From IMG/VR virus record IMGVR_UViG_3300010370_000084, positions 1 to 38,772 of that record: a stretch of 38,772 nucleotides of DNA. The stretch is one strand, 5' to 3'. The stretch is from a virus. The notes beneath the pieces were generated by a model. The model was not told the origin of the DNA, ran no database searches, and saw nothing but the letters and a program-made list of their open reading frames with translations. Positions 7,139 to 13,440 of this stretch are shown piece after piece. The position numbers were made by a program, and so were the translations under genes. Numbering within the stretch: position 1 is the stretch's first letter; each line of letters begins with the position of its first letter.

Positions 7139-7362
7139 GATGCGTACCCGTCTTTAATGATCTTTGCCTTCGCCTCTTCAATCGCACCGATCAGACCAAG
7201 CCTGTCTTGCTGCATAGATGTTTTGATCATGAATTGATTGCGGGCTTTCCAGAACAGCAACACGACCACGGTGTCTGGGTTCTCGTCCATCGCCTCTTGC
7301 AATACTTCGTGCGCGGATTCTTTATATTGATTCGGGATATCTACAGGTTTTAGTGCGCTCAT
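7135..7362 (-). CDS. Small hypothetical protein
   Basis: 75 residues, not recognised. Predicted alpha/beta: an acidic helix (ESAHEVLQEAMDENP), a hydrophobic strand (TVVVLLFW) and a C-terminal helix rich in Ala, Glu and Lys (GAIEEAKAKII). No cysteine pair and no membrane segment long enough for insertion. Its stop overlaps the start of the next leftward gene by four bases; a TTCG-loop hairpin lies just upstream. Confidence 0.6.
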   Translation of the reverse strand: MSALKPVDIPNQYKESAHEVLQEAMDENPDTVVVLLFWKARNQFMIKTSMQQDRLGLIGAIEEAKAKIIKDGYAS

Positions 7363-7369
7363 ATTTAAC

Positions 7370-7385
7370 CGGGGCCGAAGCCCCG
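7370..7385 (-). other. GC-rich hairpin with TTCG loop
   Basis: CGGGGC/GCCCCG stem with a TTCG loop in leftward reading, in the 30-base gap between two small genes. No T-run follows, so it is more likely an mRNA stability or processing element than a full terminator. Confidence 0.5.
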
Positions 7386-7392
7386 TCCTGTT

Positions 7393-7620
7393 TTAGTATT
7401 TCCAAGTAGCAGCTTTCACTGCCCACATCTGCCCGGTCTGGATCTCTGTGATGGCAATGCTCGCCATCCGTGCAATCTCCGCGTTTGGTTGGTTCGTGCG
7501 TAACTCATGAATCTCATCGATCAGTTCCGCGCATTTGCGCTTGATCGCATCAACCGTCGGGTCGTTGCTGGGGTTAAACGTCAGGCCAACTGCTTTTTCG
7601 CCGAAGGTCAAGTCACTCAT
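7393..7620 (-). CDS. Acb2/Tad1-like small helical protein, putative anti-CBASS sponge
   Basis: 75 residues. The pattern FGEKAVGLTFNPS, helix VDAIKRKCAELIDEIHELR, and second helix SIAITEIQTGQMWAVKAATW is, to my recollection, that of phage proteins grouped as Acb2/Tad1-domain (helical hairpin) proteins. Acb2 forms a hexamer that binds cyclic oligonucleotide signals and blocks CBASS immunity; some relatives act on Thoeris signals. The ATG at 7620 is chosen over 7626 because GGAGA is properly spaced only for it and it makes an ATGA overlap with the upstream stop. It sits in the train of small accessory genes where anti-defence genes are common. Function is inferred from family likeness only. Confidence 0.6.
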   Translation of the reverse strand: MSDLTFGEKAVGLTFNPSNDPTVDAIKRKCAELIDEIHELRTNQPNAEIARMASIAITEIQTGQMWAVKAATWKY

Positions 7621-7814
7621 TTCCATTCTCCAAATTGTCGATACATTGATTCAAACTCACCATCCCACGGAACAAACGACCGTGTGCCGTCGTGCATAGC
7701 CCACTTCCGATTGCATCTGGTGCAACCAACCTGCCGAGCGCCGGGATTAAACACTCGCTGCACCACATACTTGTGACCAAAAACCGCGCATAGAAATCGT
7801 TCTATCAGGCTCAT
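7617..7814 (-). CDS. Small zinc-ribbon protein, DUF1660-like
   Basis: 65 residues. FGHKY near residue 12 and C30-x-x-C33 followed by RKWAMHDGTR form a zinc-ribbon-like half site, and PWDGEF precedes the end. The look is that of the small prophage proteins grouped as DUF1660. Coupled to both neighbours by four-base overlaps. Function unknown. Confidence 0.65.
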   Translation of the reverse strand: MSLIERFLCAVFGHKYVVQRVFNPGARQVGCTRCNRKWAMHDGTRSFVPWDGEFESMYRQFGEWK

Positions 7815-8002
7815 ATCTCTACCCCAAACCGGTCGATGATGTCGTCCATTACTTCGTATGCCCCTCTGCGGTCACAGATTCTTATGCACTCACGAACAAT
7901 CAGCTCGGCAAACTTTTCAGGATCAAGTTCACCTGCAACATAGTCACCGTTGCTTTCTAACATCAGTGCTTGGTCATAAAGTTTTGCGATTCGTTCGTTC
8001 AC
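7811..8002 (-). CDS. Small hypothetical phage protein
   Basis: 63 residues starting at GTG 8002. The core FAELIVRECIRICDRRG is a recurring segment in small accessory proteins of many tailed phages. Mostly helical and acidic. Its GTG overlaps the stop of the upstream 44-residue gene (GTGA), and its end overlaps the next start by four bases. Function unknown. Confidence 0.65.
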   Translation of the reverse strand: MNERIAKLYDQALMLESNGDYVAGELDPEKFAELIVRECIRICDRRGAYEVMDDIIDRFGVEI

Positions 8003-8133
8003 AATATCCCCCTACCAGTCAGCACCCACATAAACGGGAATGCAATCAATCGAATCAGTCGCCCAAGGACGCTTGAGTTTCTGCTCGTATTGAACTCGAT
8101 GACTTGTTCTGTGTAGTCTGTTTGGTTGTTCAT
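7999..8133 (-). CDS. 44-residue protein with hydrophobic segment
   Basis: Very short gene supported by context: its ATG (8133) overlaps the stop of the upstream gene as ATGA, and its TGA overlaps the GTG start of the next gene. The protein has a polar N-terminal half (MNNQTDYTEQVIEFNTSR) and a hydrophobic second half (LIRLIAFPFMWVL) that could be a single membrane-associated helix. Function unknown. A competing frame, 8012-8227, overlaps most of the better-supported upstream gene. Confidence 0.55.
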   Translation of the reverse strand: MNNQTDYTEQVIEFNTSRNSSVLGRLIRLIAFPFMWVLTGRGIL

Positions 8134-8387
8134 TCCACCCTCTCATACGTTGCTTCAAAGATGTCAGGCTTGCAGGGGTAGTTTTCGTTTTTAATCCCGG
8201 TGATGATCCAATCGCCTGGGGTGACAATATGACCTCCCTCTAAAGTCTTGACCCAGCCATAGCTTTTATGTGCGGGGTCTGGATTACCCGCTATGTCTGA
8301 GAACGGGTATGGCTCGACAGCGGGATGATCACCCATCTTGAACCACTGCGTGGCCTCGATGACCACGGGCTTCTTTCTGAACTTCAT
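8130..8387 (-). CDS. Conserved small phage protein (MKFRKKPVVIEA family)
   Basis: 85 residues. It starts MKFRKKPVVIEATQW and carries GWVKTLEGGHIVTPGDWI, then NYPCKPDIFEATYERV near the C-terminus. This beta-rich family is widespread in phages and prophages of diverse bacteria; no function is established. The MKFRKKP start and the ATGA overlap with the upstream gene fix the start. Most likely an accessory protein made early. Confidence 0.8.
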   Translation of the reverse strand: MKFRKKPVVIEATQWFKMGDHPAVEPYPFSDIAGNPDPAHKSYGWVKTLEGGHIVTPGDWIITGIKNENYPCKPDIFEATYERVE

Positions 8388-8635
8388 TTCTCACCCCTTG
8401 CTCTGATAGAAGCAGCTATACGTTGCCGCTCTGATTGCAGTATCTCTAGCGTTCTGGTTTGTACAGCCTCTCCTGTCCCTTGCAAGGCCAACTGAGCACA
8501 CGCCTCTCGTTCATACTTCTGGCCAGCCTCGTAAGCCTCTCGCCAGAACTTCTCTAGGCCCGATGAGTTGAAGCACCAACCAGCAATCATTGAGCTGTAC
8601 TTCTCTGCTCTACTCAGAATGTCGTCTTGTGTCAT
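8384..8635 (-). CDS. Small helical protein, paralogue 1 of MTxDDI set
   Basis: 83 residues. It begins MTQDDILSRAEKY, contains YEREACAQLALQ in the middle and ends AASIRARGEK. The same layout (MTxDDI start, EREAC core, IRAR-EK end) is found in 8859-9146, and partly in 9143-9325, so the three look like tandem duplicates. Coupled to both neighbours by four-base overlaps. Function unknown. Confidence 0.65.
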   Translation of the reverse strand: MTQDDILSRAEKYSSMIAGWCFNSSGLEKFWREAYEAGQKYEREACAQLALQGTGEAVQTRTLEILQSERQRIAASIRARGEK

Positions 8636-8862
8636 CTCGTCTCTCCTGTTGCTTTGGCGATGGAGGCGCAGACTTCGGCGTAGACATCCGACGATTCAAA
8701 GCCGGCTGACAGAAGGAACGCCTCGCAAGTTTCCAATGCCTTCAGCAGATCAGGCGCTGCGGCTGCCAGTGTCCAATCATCTCGCGTGGTCGGGCCATCC
8801 AAATCCCAATCGCTGGACCCAACGTAAACAGCCTTCCACGGCCCTGGCGTGTGCTTGCTCAT
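8632..8862 (-). CDS. Small phage protein with HTPGPW start
   Basis: 76 residues. The N-terminal SKHTPGPWKA and the helix AAAAPDLLKALE are very common in phage and prophage accessory proteins of proteobacteria. It lies between two members of the MTxDDI paralogue set with four-base overlaps at both ends. Function unknown. Confidence 0.75.
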   Translation of the reverse strand: MSKHTPGPWKAVYVGSSDWDLDGPTTRDDWTLAAAAPDLLKALETCEAFLLSAGFESSDVYAEVCASIAKATGETR

Positions 8863-9146
8863 TTCTCACTCCTTGCTCGAATAGCTTCGGTCAGTTTAAT
8901 TGCCCACACAGGTTCGTCGTATTGCAAAGCGTAGTTATCTACCAACTGAGCGCACGCCTCTCGTTCTGCCTTTACCGCAACACACGCCGGTCGCTGGCAC
9001 TCATCATTGCAGGTGTGGATGCCGTCCCACCGCAAATGCTCCAGGATGCGGTCTGCAAATCGCTCTAGCTGCGTCTGATACGGCTTTTGACCAGCAACCC
9101 ATACACCAGCCTCTTTTGCGATACGCAGGATGTCGTCGCGTGTCAT
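8859..9146 (-). CDS. Small helical protein, paralogue 2 of MTxDDI set
   Basis: 95 residues: MTRDDILRIAKEAG, a helical FADRILEHL segment, two cysteines close together (C-NDE-C, then C), KAEREACAQLVDNY and the end AIRARSEK. Close in plan to 8384-8635, with an insertion of about 20 residues that carries the cysteines. Four-base overlaps at both ends. Function unknown. Confidence 0.65.
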   Translation of the reverse strand: MTRDDILRIAKEAGVWVAGQKPYQTQLERFADRILEHLRWDGIHTCNDECQRPACVAVKAEREACAQLVDNYALQYDEPVWAIKLTEAIRARSEK

Positions 9147-9325
9147 ACCTGCCCCCTTTCTTTAATAAGCCAAGCACATTGACAACGGCTGTCTGTCAGT
9201 GCAATACACACCTCTCGCTCGGCTGCGGCGACAAGGGCGGCGAAGCGTCGCAGTGACCCGTTGTCTCCATCAAAGCCTACGAATCCAGCCTCCCTAGCCA
9301 TTCGGGTGATGTCGTCCTTGGTCAT
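9143..9325 (-). CDS. Small helical protein, paralogue 3 of MTxDDI set
   Basis: 60 residues from ATG 9325, chosen because GGAGAG is correctly spaced and the start overlaps the upstream stop as ATGA; the open frame continues to 9409, but that part duplicates the zinc-finger gene in another frame. MTKDDITRMAREAG matches the start of paralogues 1 and 2, and AAEREVCIAL matches their EREACAQL core. It lacks their C-terminal IRAR-EK end. Function unknown. Confidence 0.62.
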   Translation of the reverse strand: MTKDDITRMAREAGFVGFDGDNGSLRRFAALVAAAEREVCIALTDSRCQCAWLIKERGQV

Positions 9326-9492
9326 CTCGTCTCTCCTTTTACCTTCGGCCCTGGCTTTTTTGGTTCGTACTTCAAACCACGCTCCATGATGATTTCCATC
9401 GTCTTCCACCGTTCACCGCACTGGCAGGCGTAGTATCTGAACTCACCCTTGACGGTTCGATGGCGTACGTCCGTTGTGCATACAGGACACAT
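9322..9492 (-). CDS. 56-residue zinc-finger protein, Ogr/Delta-like in look
   Basis: Gene of 56 codons between two longer ones: its ATG shares one base with the upstream stop (TGATG), and its stop overlaps the next start (ATGA). The protein has CPVC at residues 2-5, KGEFRYYACQC in the middle and GERWKTMEI, a four-cysteine zinc site like that of small phage transcription activators (Ogr/Delta) and NrdR-type ribbons. The C-terminal third is basic and proline-rich. A nucleic-acid-binding role is likely; activator function is only a guess. Confidence 0.65.
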   Translation of the reverse strand: MCPVCTTDVRHRTVKGEFRYYACQCGERWKTMEIIMERGLKYEPKKPGPKVKGETR

Positions 9493-9707
9493 CACTTGTA
9501 CTTCATCCGCGTGGGTGATGGAACGACAAACGAGTTCAACATCACTGGGCTATCCGGCTCGTGGTAGAAGTTACGCAGGTGCATCTCGTGCTCCTGCAAG
9601 AACATGTGTGGGTGCTTGGACTTCACGGCATTGATCGCTTCAGTGAGCGCCTTGTTGCTTTTTGATAGGTCTTTGGACTTCGGTACGGATTTGAGTTCAT
9701 TAAACAT
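9492..9707 (-). CDS. Small hypothetical protein
   Basis: 71 residues from ATG 9707, which has AAGGAGA eight bases upstream; the open frame reaches 9752, but the extra part has no ribosome site. Basic N-terminus (KSVPKSKDLSKSNKAL), a helical middle, and a proline-rich end (VVPSPTRMKYK). Not recognised. Confidence 0.6.
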   Translation of the reverse strand: MFNELKSVPKSKDLSKSNKALTEAINAVKSKHPHMFLQEHEMHLRNFYHEPDSPVMLNSFVVPSPTRMKYK

Positions 9708-9879
9708 GGTTGGTCTCCTTGAGAAACTGGATTGCAAGTTGTTGATACACAAGCCGGGACTCAGTTGTTATCTGTGCGCAAAGGTCTCGTGCTTCCATCA
9801 CACGGTTATCACGCAGAGCCTCTTCCAAGTCGGCTAGTAGCCGCTTCAGATTCAAAATACCTTCGCTGTAATCAATCAT
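9700..9879 (-). CDS. Small helical hypothetical protein
   Basis: 59 residues from ATG 9879, preceded by GAGGAAG. Two amphipathic helices (LKRLLADLEEALRDN and EARDLCAQITTESRLVYQQL) suggest a helical hairpin or coiled-coil dimer. Overlaps its neighbours by 8 bases on each side. Not recognised. Confidence 0.6.
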   Translation of the reverse strand: MIDYSEGILNLKRLLADLEEALRDNRVMEARDLCAQITTESRLVYQQLAIQFLKETNHV

Positions 9880-10267
9880 TTTCTTCCTCTTGCTTTTTGA
9901 TGTCGTATTCACTTACACCGGGTGCCAACAAATACAACTTGTAGTTGCGGTTGAAGTTAAGCCGGTCCATGTCAGTGAACCCACCACGAGTGCCCGCCCG
10001 CAGATCGGCCATGATGTTCTTCAGACGCAACCTGAACTGGCCCGCATCAAAGTCAAGCCACATGGCGTACTCATTGAGCCCTGACACAGACTCATCAAAC
10101 AGAAACCGCATCGCAGTGAAAGCCTCGATACGCAACCGCACACCACGTTTATTCTTCTCACGCAGAGGCTCAAGGCAAGCATCCCGCAGCGCGGTGTGAA
10201 CCACAAGCGCTAGCAACGTCCTACATGCTTGGGTTTGTTCTGCAGCGCCAAGCTCCATTGGTTTCAC
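9872..10267 (-). CDS. Hypothetical phage protein
   Basis: 131 residues if read from the GTG at 10267, whose GTGA overlaps the upstream stop and has AGGGG upstream; the frame is open to GTG 10288, and ATG 10258 is also possible. Predicted all-alpha in its first two thirds (TLLALVVHTALRDACLEPL, LRIEAFTAMRFLF), with an acidic C-terminal end (KKQEEEND). Not recognised. Sits between a putative DNA-binding gene and small helical genes. Confidence 0.6.
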   Translation of the reverse strand: MKPMELGAAEQTQACRTLLALVVHTALRDACLEPLREKNKRGVRLRIEAFTAMRFLFDESVSGLNEYAMWLDFDAGQFRLRLKNIMADLRAGTRGGFTDMDRLNFNRNYKLYLLAPGVSEYDIKKQEEEND

Positions 10268-10638
10268 GACCGGACCCCTGCCAGCCACCGCCAGAACCTA
10301 CGCCACGGCGACAGAGGGGGCGCTACCTCAACGAACGAACCGGGAGGAGGCGTGACTTTTTCTTCGACTGTTGAGCTTGAAAGCGTAACAAGCCCATTAT
10401 TTGTAAGTGGTGCGGGTTCCGATGGGAGGGAGGCAATCCCGCCCAGAGGCGTGATAGTAAGCTGCGCCTCTTTCCTGAGTAGTTTGCGCTCCTCATACAC
10501 CAGCGAGGGATGGCACTGATAGCGCTTGACGATGATGTCGATGGGCACACCTTTCTTCAGGGCACGGCGCACCTTGGCGCGTTTGGTCATCGGTTTGGGT
10601 CCACGCTTGCGAGTCGTTGGAATAATGTTAGCTGTCAT
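10264..10638 (-). CDS. Putative DNA-binding protein with HTH-like segment
   Basis: 124 residues. The N-terminal third is basic (RKRGPKPMTKRAKVRRALKK) and runs into GVPIDIIVKRYQCHPSLVYE, which reads as a helix-turn-helix (KRYQ-turn-SLVYE recognition helix). The rest is proline-, serine- and threonine-rich, apparently disordered, ending in an aromatic-basic tail (WRRFWRWLAGVR). A transcription or replication regulator is plausible. The start has no competitor; the end overlaps the next gene by four bases. Confidence 0.6.
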   Translation of the reverse strand: MTANIIPTTRKRGPKPMTKRAKVRRALKKGVPIDIIVKRYQCHPSLVYEERKLLRKEAQLTITPLGGIASLPSEPAPLTNNGLVTLSSSTVEEKVTPPPGSFVEVAPPLSPWRRFWRWLAGVRS

Positions 10639-10922
10639 TTGTTGTCCTTCAATTGTTTGAACTCAATAAGATTCAGATCACGATCAGTCAGGAACCACAT
10701 CACCAAGTCAGGCGGCGGAGCAGGCACAGGGACTATGTAATCACCCAGGTAGGCTATGTCCACAATCCGCTTAAGCCACGCAGGCTGTTCGCCTATGTTG
10801 CCGTGGCCCACAGTCTCAACCGCCTCACGGTATGTCCTTATTTCATACTTGTCATCTCTCTCCTCATAACGATGTGTGTAAGTCTCAAGCCACATGCCAG
10901 CCATCACGTATTGTTCAATCAC
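10635..10922 (-). CDS. Hypothetical phage protein
   Basis: 95 residues, not recognised. Aromatic and charged N-terminal half (MWLETYTHRYEERDDKY), a turn-rich middle, a proline run (VPVPAPPP) and the end FLTDRDLNLIEF. ATGA overlaps at both ends tie it to the DUF3150-like gene upstream and the HTH gene downstream. Confidence 0.58.
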   Translation of the reverse strand: MIEQYVMAGMWLETYTHRYEERDDKYEIRTYREAVETVGHGNIGEQPAWLKRIVDIAYLGDYIVPVPAPPPDLVMWFLTDRDLNLIEFKQLKDNK

Positions 10923-11830
10923 GCTGCAAGCTCCATCGGTTCATCTTCCGCTTCATCACTCAACCCCCAGTCACGATCGCCCAAAAGCTTCTCAACCCGA
11001 GCCCGCAGCACTTCACGGGTATCGGCCTCCTGACGCAGGGCATCCGTCGTCACCCCATCGACTGCACCTAGCAAACCCTTACGCATCGCCTCAAGCTGCG
11101 GATCGTTCGATACGTTGAAATGCTCAAGCAACCCACAAAGCTCATGCACATTACCCAGCAGTGAGTCGTATATCTTGCCGCGCTTGCCGTCAGTCTTTGG
11201 CGACAACTGCTTCTGCAGTCGAGTCAGTGCTGAATAGAGACGCTCCCAAGAGTCACGCGCTGCGCGCTCCTGCATGGCTTTCATTCGTTCCTCATACTGC
11301 GTAACCAAAAGCTGCTGCGCAGTATTCTCAAGGTCAATACGAAAGTCACCCGATGTGGGCAGCGGCATGTAAGTCAACGTAAATGCGAAGCGCCTACGAA
11401 CCTCAGACCGGCTCAGATACTCACGCCGATCAAAGAGTGAGCCCAACTGGAACGCAGCCGCAGACACCAGCGTGTCGTACTTGTCGAGGAACGCATCGAC
11501 GAGCCGCCAGAACTCACGCTCCTCGTTGTACATGATGTCTTGATGCGTCTGCAGTAACGACGCTGGCAGGATGCGCAGCCCACTGTCCGACCACGGTGAC
11601 GTGTATTTGTAGTTAGCCGCACGAAGCCGCGCTTGAAACGATGTGATGGCATCAAGCTCTGCACAATCAGCGAACAACGACTTGTACACCGACGCAGCCC
11701 GCTTACTCTTGGCCCCCTTACTGGAAGTCACTTCATCACGAGTGCGCTTGTCCTGCACCCGACCCATGTACGTGCTGATTGAAAGATCAACGAGCAACGC
11801 GCCACGCGCTTGACCTGACATGATGTCCAT
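10919..11830 (-). CDS. DUF3150-like protein of the MoxR/VWA module
   Basis: 303 residues, largely alpha-helical, with long charged helices and an acidic end (LSDEAEDEPMELAA). Position and length fit the DUF3150-type proteins that travel with CobS-like AAA+ and VWA genes in phages; the assignment rests mostly on this gene neighbourhood. AAGGAGAG precedes the ATG, and one copy of the 15-bp palindrome lies 13 bases upstream of it. No enzymatic motif seen. It may be a substrate or an adaptor for the AAA+ ATPase (inference). Confidence 0.6.
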   Translation of the reverse strand: MDIMSGQARGALLVDLSISTYMGRVQDKRTRDEVTSSKGAKSKRAASVYKSLFADCAELDAITSFQARLRAANYKYTSPWSDSGLRILPASLLQTHQDIMYNEEREFWRLVDAFLDKYDTLVSAAAFQLGSLFDRREYLSRSEVRRRFAFTLTYMPLPTSGDFRIDLENTAQQLLVTQYEERMKAMQERAARDSWERLYSALTRLQKQLSPKTDGKRGKIYDSLLGNVHELCGLLEHFNVSNDPQLEAMRKGLLGAVDGVTTDALRQEADTREVLRARVEKLLGDRDWGLSDEAEDEPMELAA

Positions 11831-11843
11831 GAAACTCTCCTTG

Positions 11844-11858
11844 TTTTAACGGTTAAAA
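11844..11858. promoter_or_regulatory. Palindrome TTTTAACGGTTAAAA, copy 1
   Basis: Perfect 7-bp inverted repeat with one central base. It fits exactly between the stop codon at 11859-11861 and the ribosome site of the DUF3150-like gene. One of six copies in the window; probably an operator. Confidence 0.7.
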
Positions 11859-12113
11859 TTATTCTGCTTCGGCACGAAGCTTGGTCATTGTGATCAGTGC
11901 GTCGTACTCAATCTGCGATAGAACTTTCAAAGTTAACATGTCCTCGACCTTTGGTTGATTGATTTTGTCTATGTAGTTGGTCCCATTGATACCTTTTCCC
12001 GTTCCCACCCACTCAGACACCTTGACCTCGCAGCCATCGACAACCTCGACTAATCTCTCAAGCTGTGCTGCGGTCAACACGATTGGGTTTGATATAGAAA
12101 CTAAGAATCTCAT
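11859..12113 (-). CDS. Hypothetical protein in MoxR/VWA module
   Basis: 84 residues from ATG 12113, which has GGAGG eight bases upstream and lies just past the stop of the VWA gene; the open frame to 12221 is a shadow of that gene. It starts MRFLVSISNPIVL, then a helical AAQLERLVEVVDGCE, a Gly/Asn-rich loop, and a helical end (SQIEYDALITMTKLRAEAE). Not recognised. Its stop abuts palindrome copy 1. Confidence 0.62.
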   Translation of the reverse strand: MRFLVSISNPIVLTAAQLERLVEVVDGCEVKVSEWVGTGKGINGTNYIDKINQPKVEDMLTLKVLSQIEYDALITMTKLRAEAE

Positions 12114-12114
12114 C

Positions 12115-13266
12115 TCACACCTCCACACGAATAGTTGTACCGAACGGCGCTTTGCGTTTGCCTGCGATGGCCCACAGCGTGGGCCAGTCTGATTTACCCC
12201 AACTGTTGCCGATCTCACCATCAGTCAGCACGATGACCGCCTCGGGCTTGATGCGGTTGTCTCGAAGATAATCAAACACCACGTCGGCACGTGTGCCGCC
12301 CCCACCCTTGGGCTTGAGTGTTGCCACTGCGAAGTGACCATCATCAAACACCTGATCCCCCGCCACTCGTGTATCCCAATACAACACACGCACACGACTG
12401 GGCCTGACCTGCTCGATGACCCCCTGAAGCTCCGACACAAACGCAGTCATCATGGCGCTACCGAAGCACGACCCCGAGGTATCAAGCGCCACCACAAGCT
12501 CGCCCATCGTGACCCCCTGCAGTGTGGGCATATACACGTCATCACTTAGGTAGCGTCGGTTCGGTTTGCGCCACGAGGACTCGTCCTTGCCTGCACAAAG
12601 CTCAGACACAAAGTCGCGCAACACTTCACGCCAATTAACCTTGGCTTCGAGCAACGCACCGAACACACCGTCCTGACTACCTGCACCATCCTTGCTACGC
12701 TGGCGCTTGACGATCTCACCCTGACGCACAAGCCGCTGGATCTCCTCGGTTAGCTTCTCACGCTCCTCAGCGCTGCGCCCATGGGCCTCATCCCACATGT
12801 GCTCATCGAACCCACCACCTCCGCTACCACTACCCCCGTTCTTTTTCAGGTCGTCATAGATCTGCCTGACCGACCAGCCCCGATACTTCTCATCGAGCAT
12901 CCCACCGATCTGCGGCATGCGTATGAACCCTGCATCCTTGTCGGCATCGAGCAACGATATGTTTACGAAATAATCCGCAGCCTGATTCGCAAGCTTGGGG
13001 TTTTCATCGAACAACCCGCGCCACATGTCCAGGTGCAGGTACGCCACATGCGTGGCCTCGTGGAGGATCACGAACCTAAGCTCGGGGTCACTGAGCTTCT
13101 CGATAAACGATTCGCCGTAGAACTTGTTGAGCCCATCGGTACAGGCTGTGGGTATATCTTCGCGCACCTCAGTGCGCCCCGACGCAAGTATCGGCCCGAA
13201 CGAACACCACATCTTGTGGTGCATGATGGACACGTGCTGCCTACGGATGCGATCTAACGGACTCAT
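12115..13266 (-). CDS. VWA-like protein with HEATH metallopeptidase-like domain (DUF2201 type)
   Basis: 383 residues. The N-terminal domain has FVILHEATHVAYLH with HEATH at 69-73, a zincin-type HExxH-like motif (H-E-A-T-H), as in the putative metallopeptidase domain of DUF2201 proteins. A glycine-rich linker follows (GGSGSGGGG near 144-152). The C-terminal VWA domain has the MIDAS motif D262-T-S264-G-S266, a GGGGTRADV segment near 315 for the conserved Thr, and LTDGEIG. VWA proteins of this sort work with a MoxR/CobS AAA+ partner, here encoded two genes upstream in the same operon. Target unknown; metal insertion, protein remodelling or a host-directed role are possible. Confidence 0.82.
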   Translation of the reverse strand: MSPLDRIRRQHVSIMHHKMWCSFGPILASGRTEVREDIPTACTDGLNKFYGESFIEKLSDPELRFVILHEATHVAYLHLDMWRGLFDENPKLANQAADYFVNISLLDADKDAGFIRMPQIGGMLDEKYRGWSVRQIYDDLKKNGGSGSGGGGFDEHMWDEAHGRSAEEREKLTEEIQRLVRQGEIVKRQRSKDGAGSQDGVFGALLEAKVNWREVLRDFVSELCAGKDESSWRKPNRRYLSDDVYMPTLQGVTMGELVVALDTSGSCFGSAMMTAFVSELQGVIEQVRPSRVRVLYWDTRVAGDQVFDDGHFAVATLKPKGGGGTRADVVFDYLRDNRIKPEAVIVLTDGEIGNSWGKSDWPTLWAIAGKRKAPFGTTIRVEV

Positions 13267-13439
13267 GGTTTTCTCCTAAGTTTGCCTTGCAATGCCCAGT
13301 CTTGAATGCTTCGTTCAACGCGCCCCATCTCATAGCGTTTCATGGGCGGCACATACGCAAGCCCGATGCGACCTGGGTGCCAATCTTTACGAAGCCGCAC
13401 CACCGTGCGACCGTCTGCTGTGTGCTCAGTAATCAGCAT
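13263..13439 (-). CDS. 58-residue protein between the AAA+ and VWA genes
   Basis: Short gene supported by tight packing: ATG 13439 follows the AAA+ stop by one base and has GGGGAA upstream, and its TGA overlaps the VWA start (ATGA). Basic protein: MLITEHTADGRTVVRLRKDW, then YVPPMKRYEMGRVERSIQDW. Not recognised; could be a small partner of the AAA+/VWA pair. Confidence 0.62.
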   Translation of the reverse strand: MLITEHTADGRTVVRLRKDWHPGRIGLAYVPPMKRYEMGRVERSIQDWALQGKLRRKP

Positions 13440-13440
13440 C

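Noticed and set aside
8012-8227. 71-codon leftward frame
   Set aside because: It overlaps the well-conserved gene 8130-8387; the alternative 44-codon gene has start and stop overlaps on both sides.
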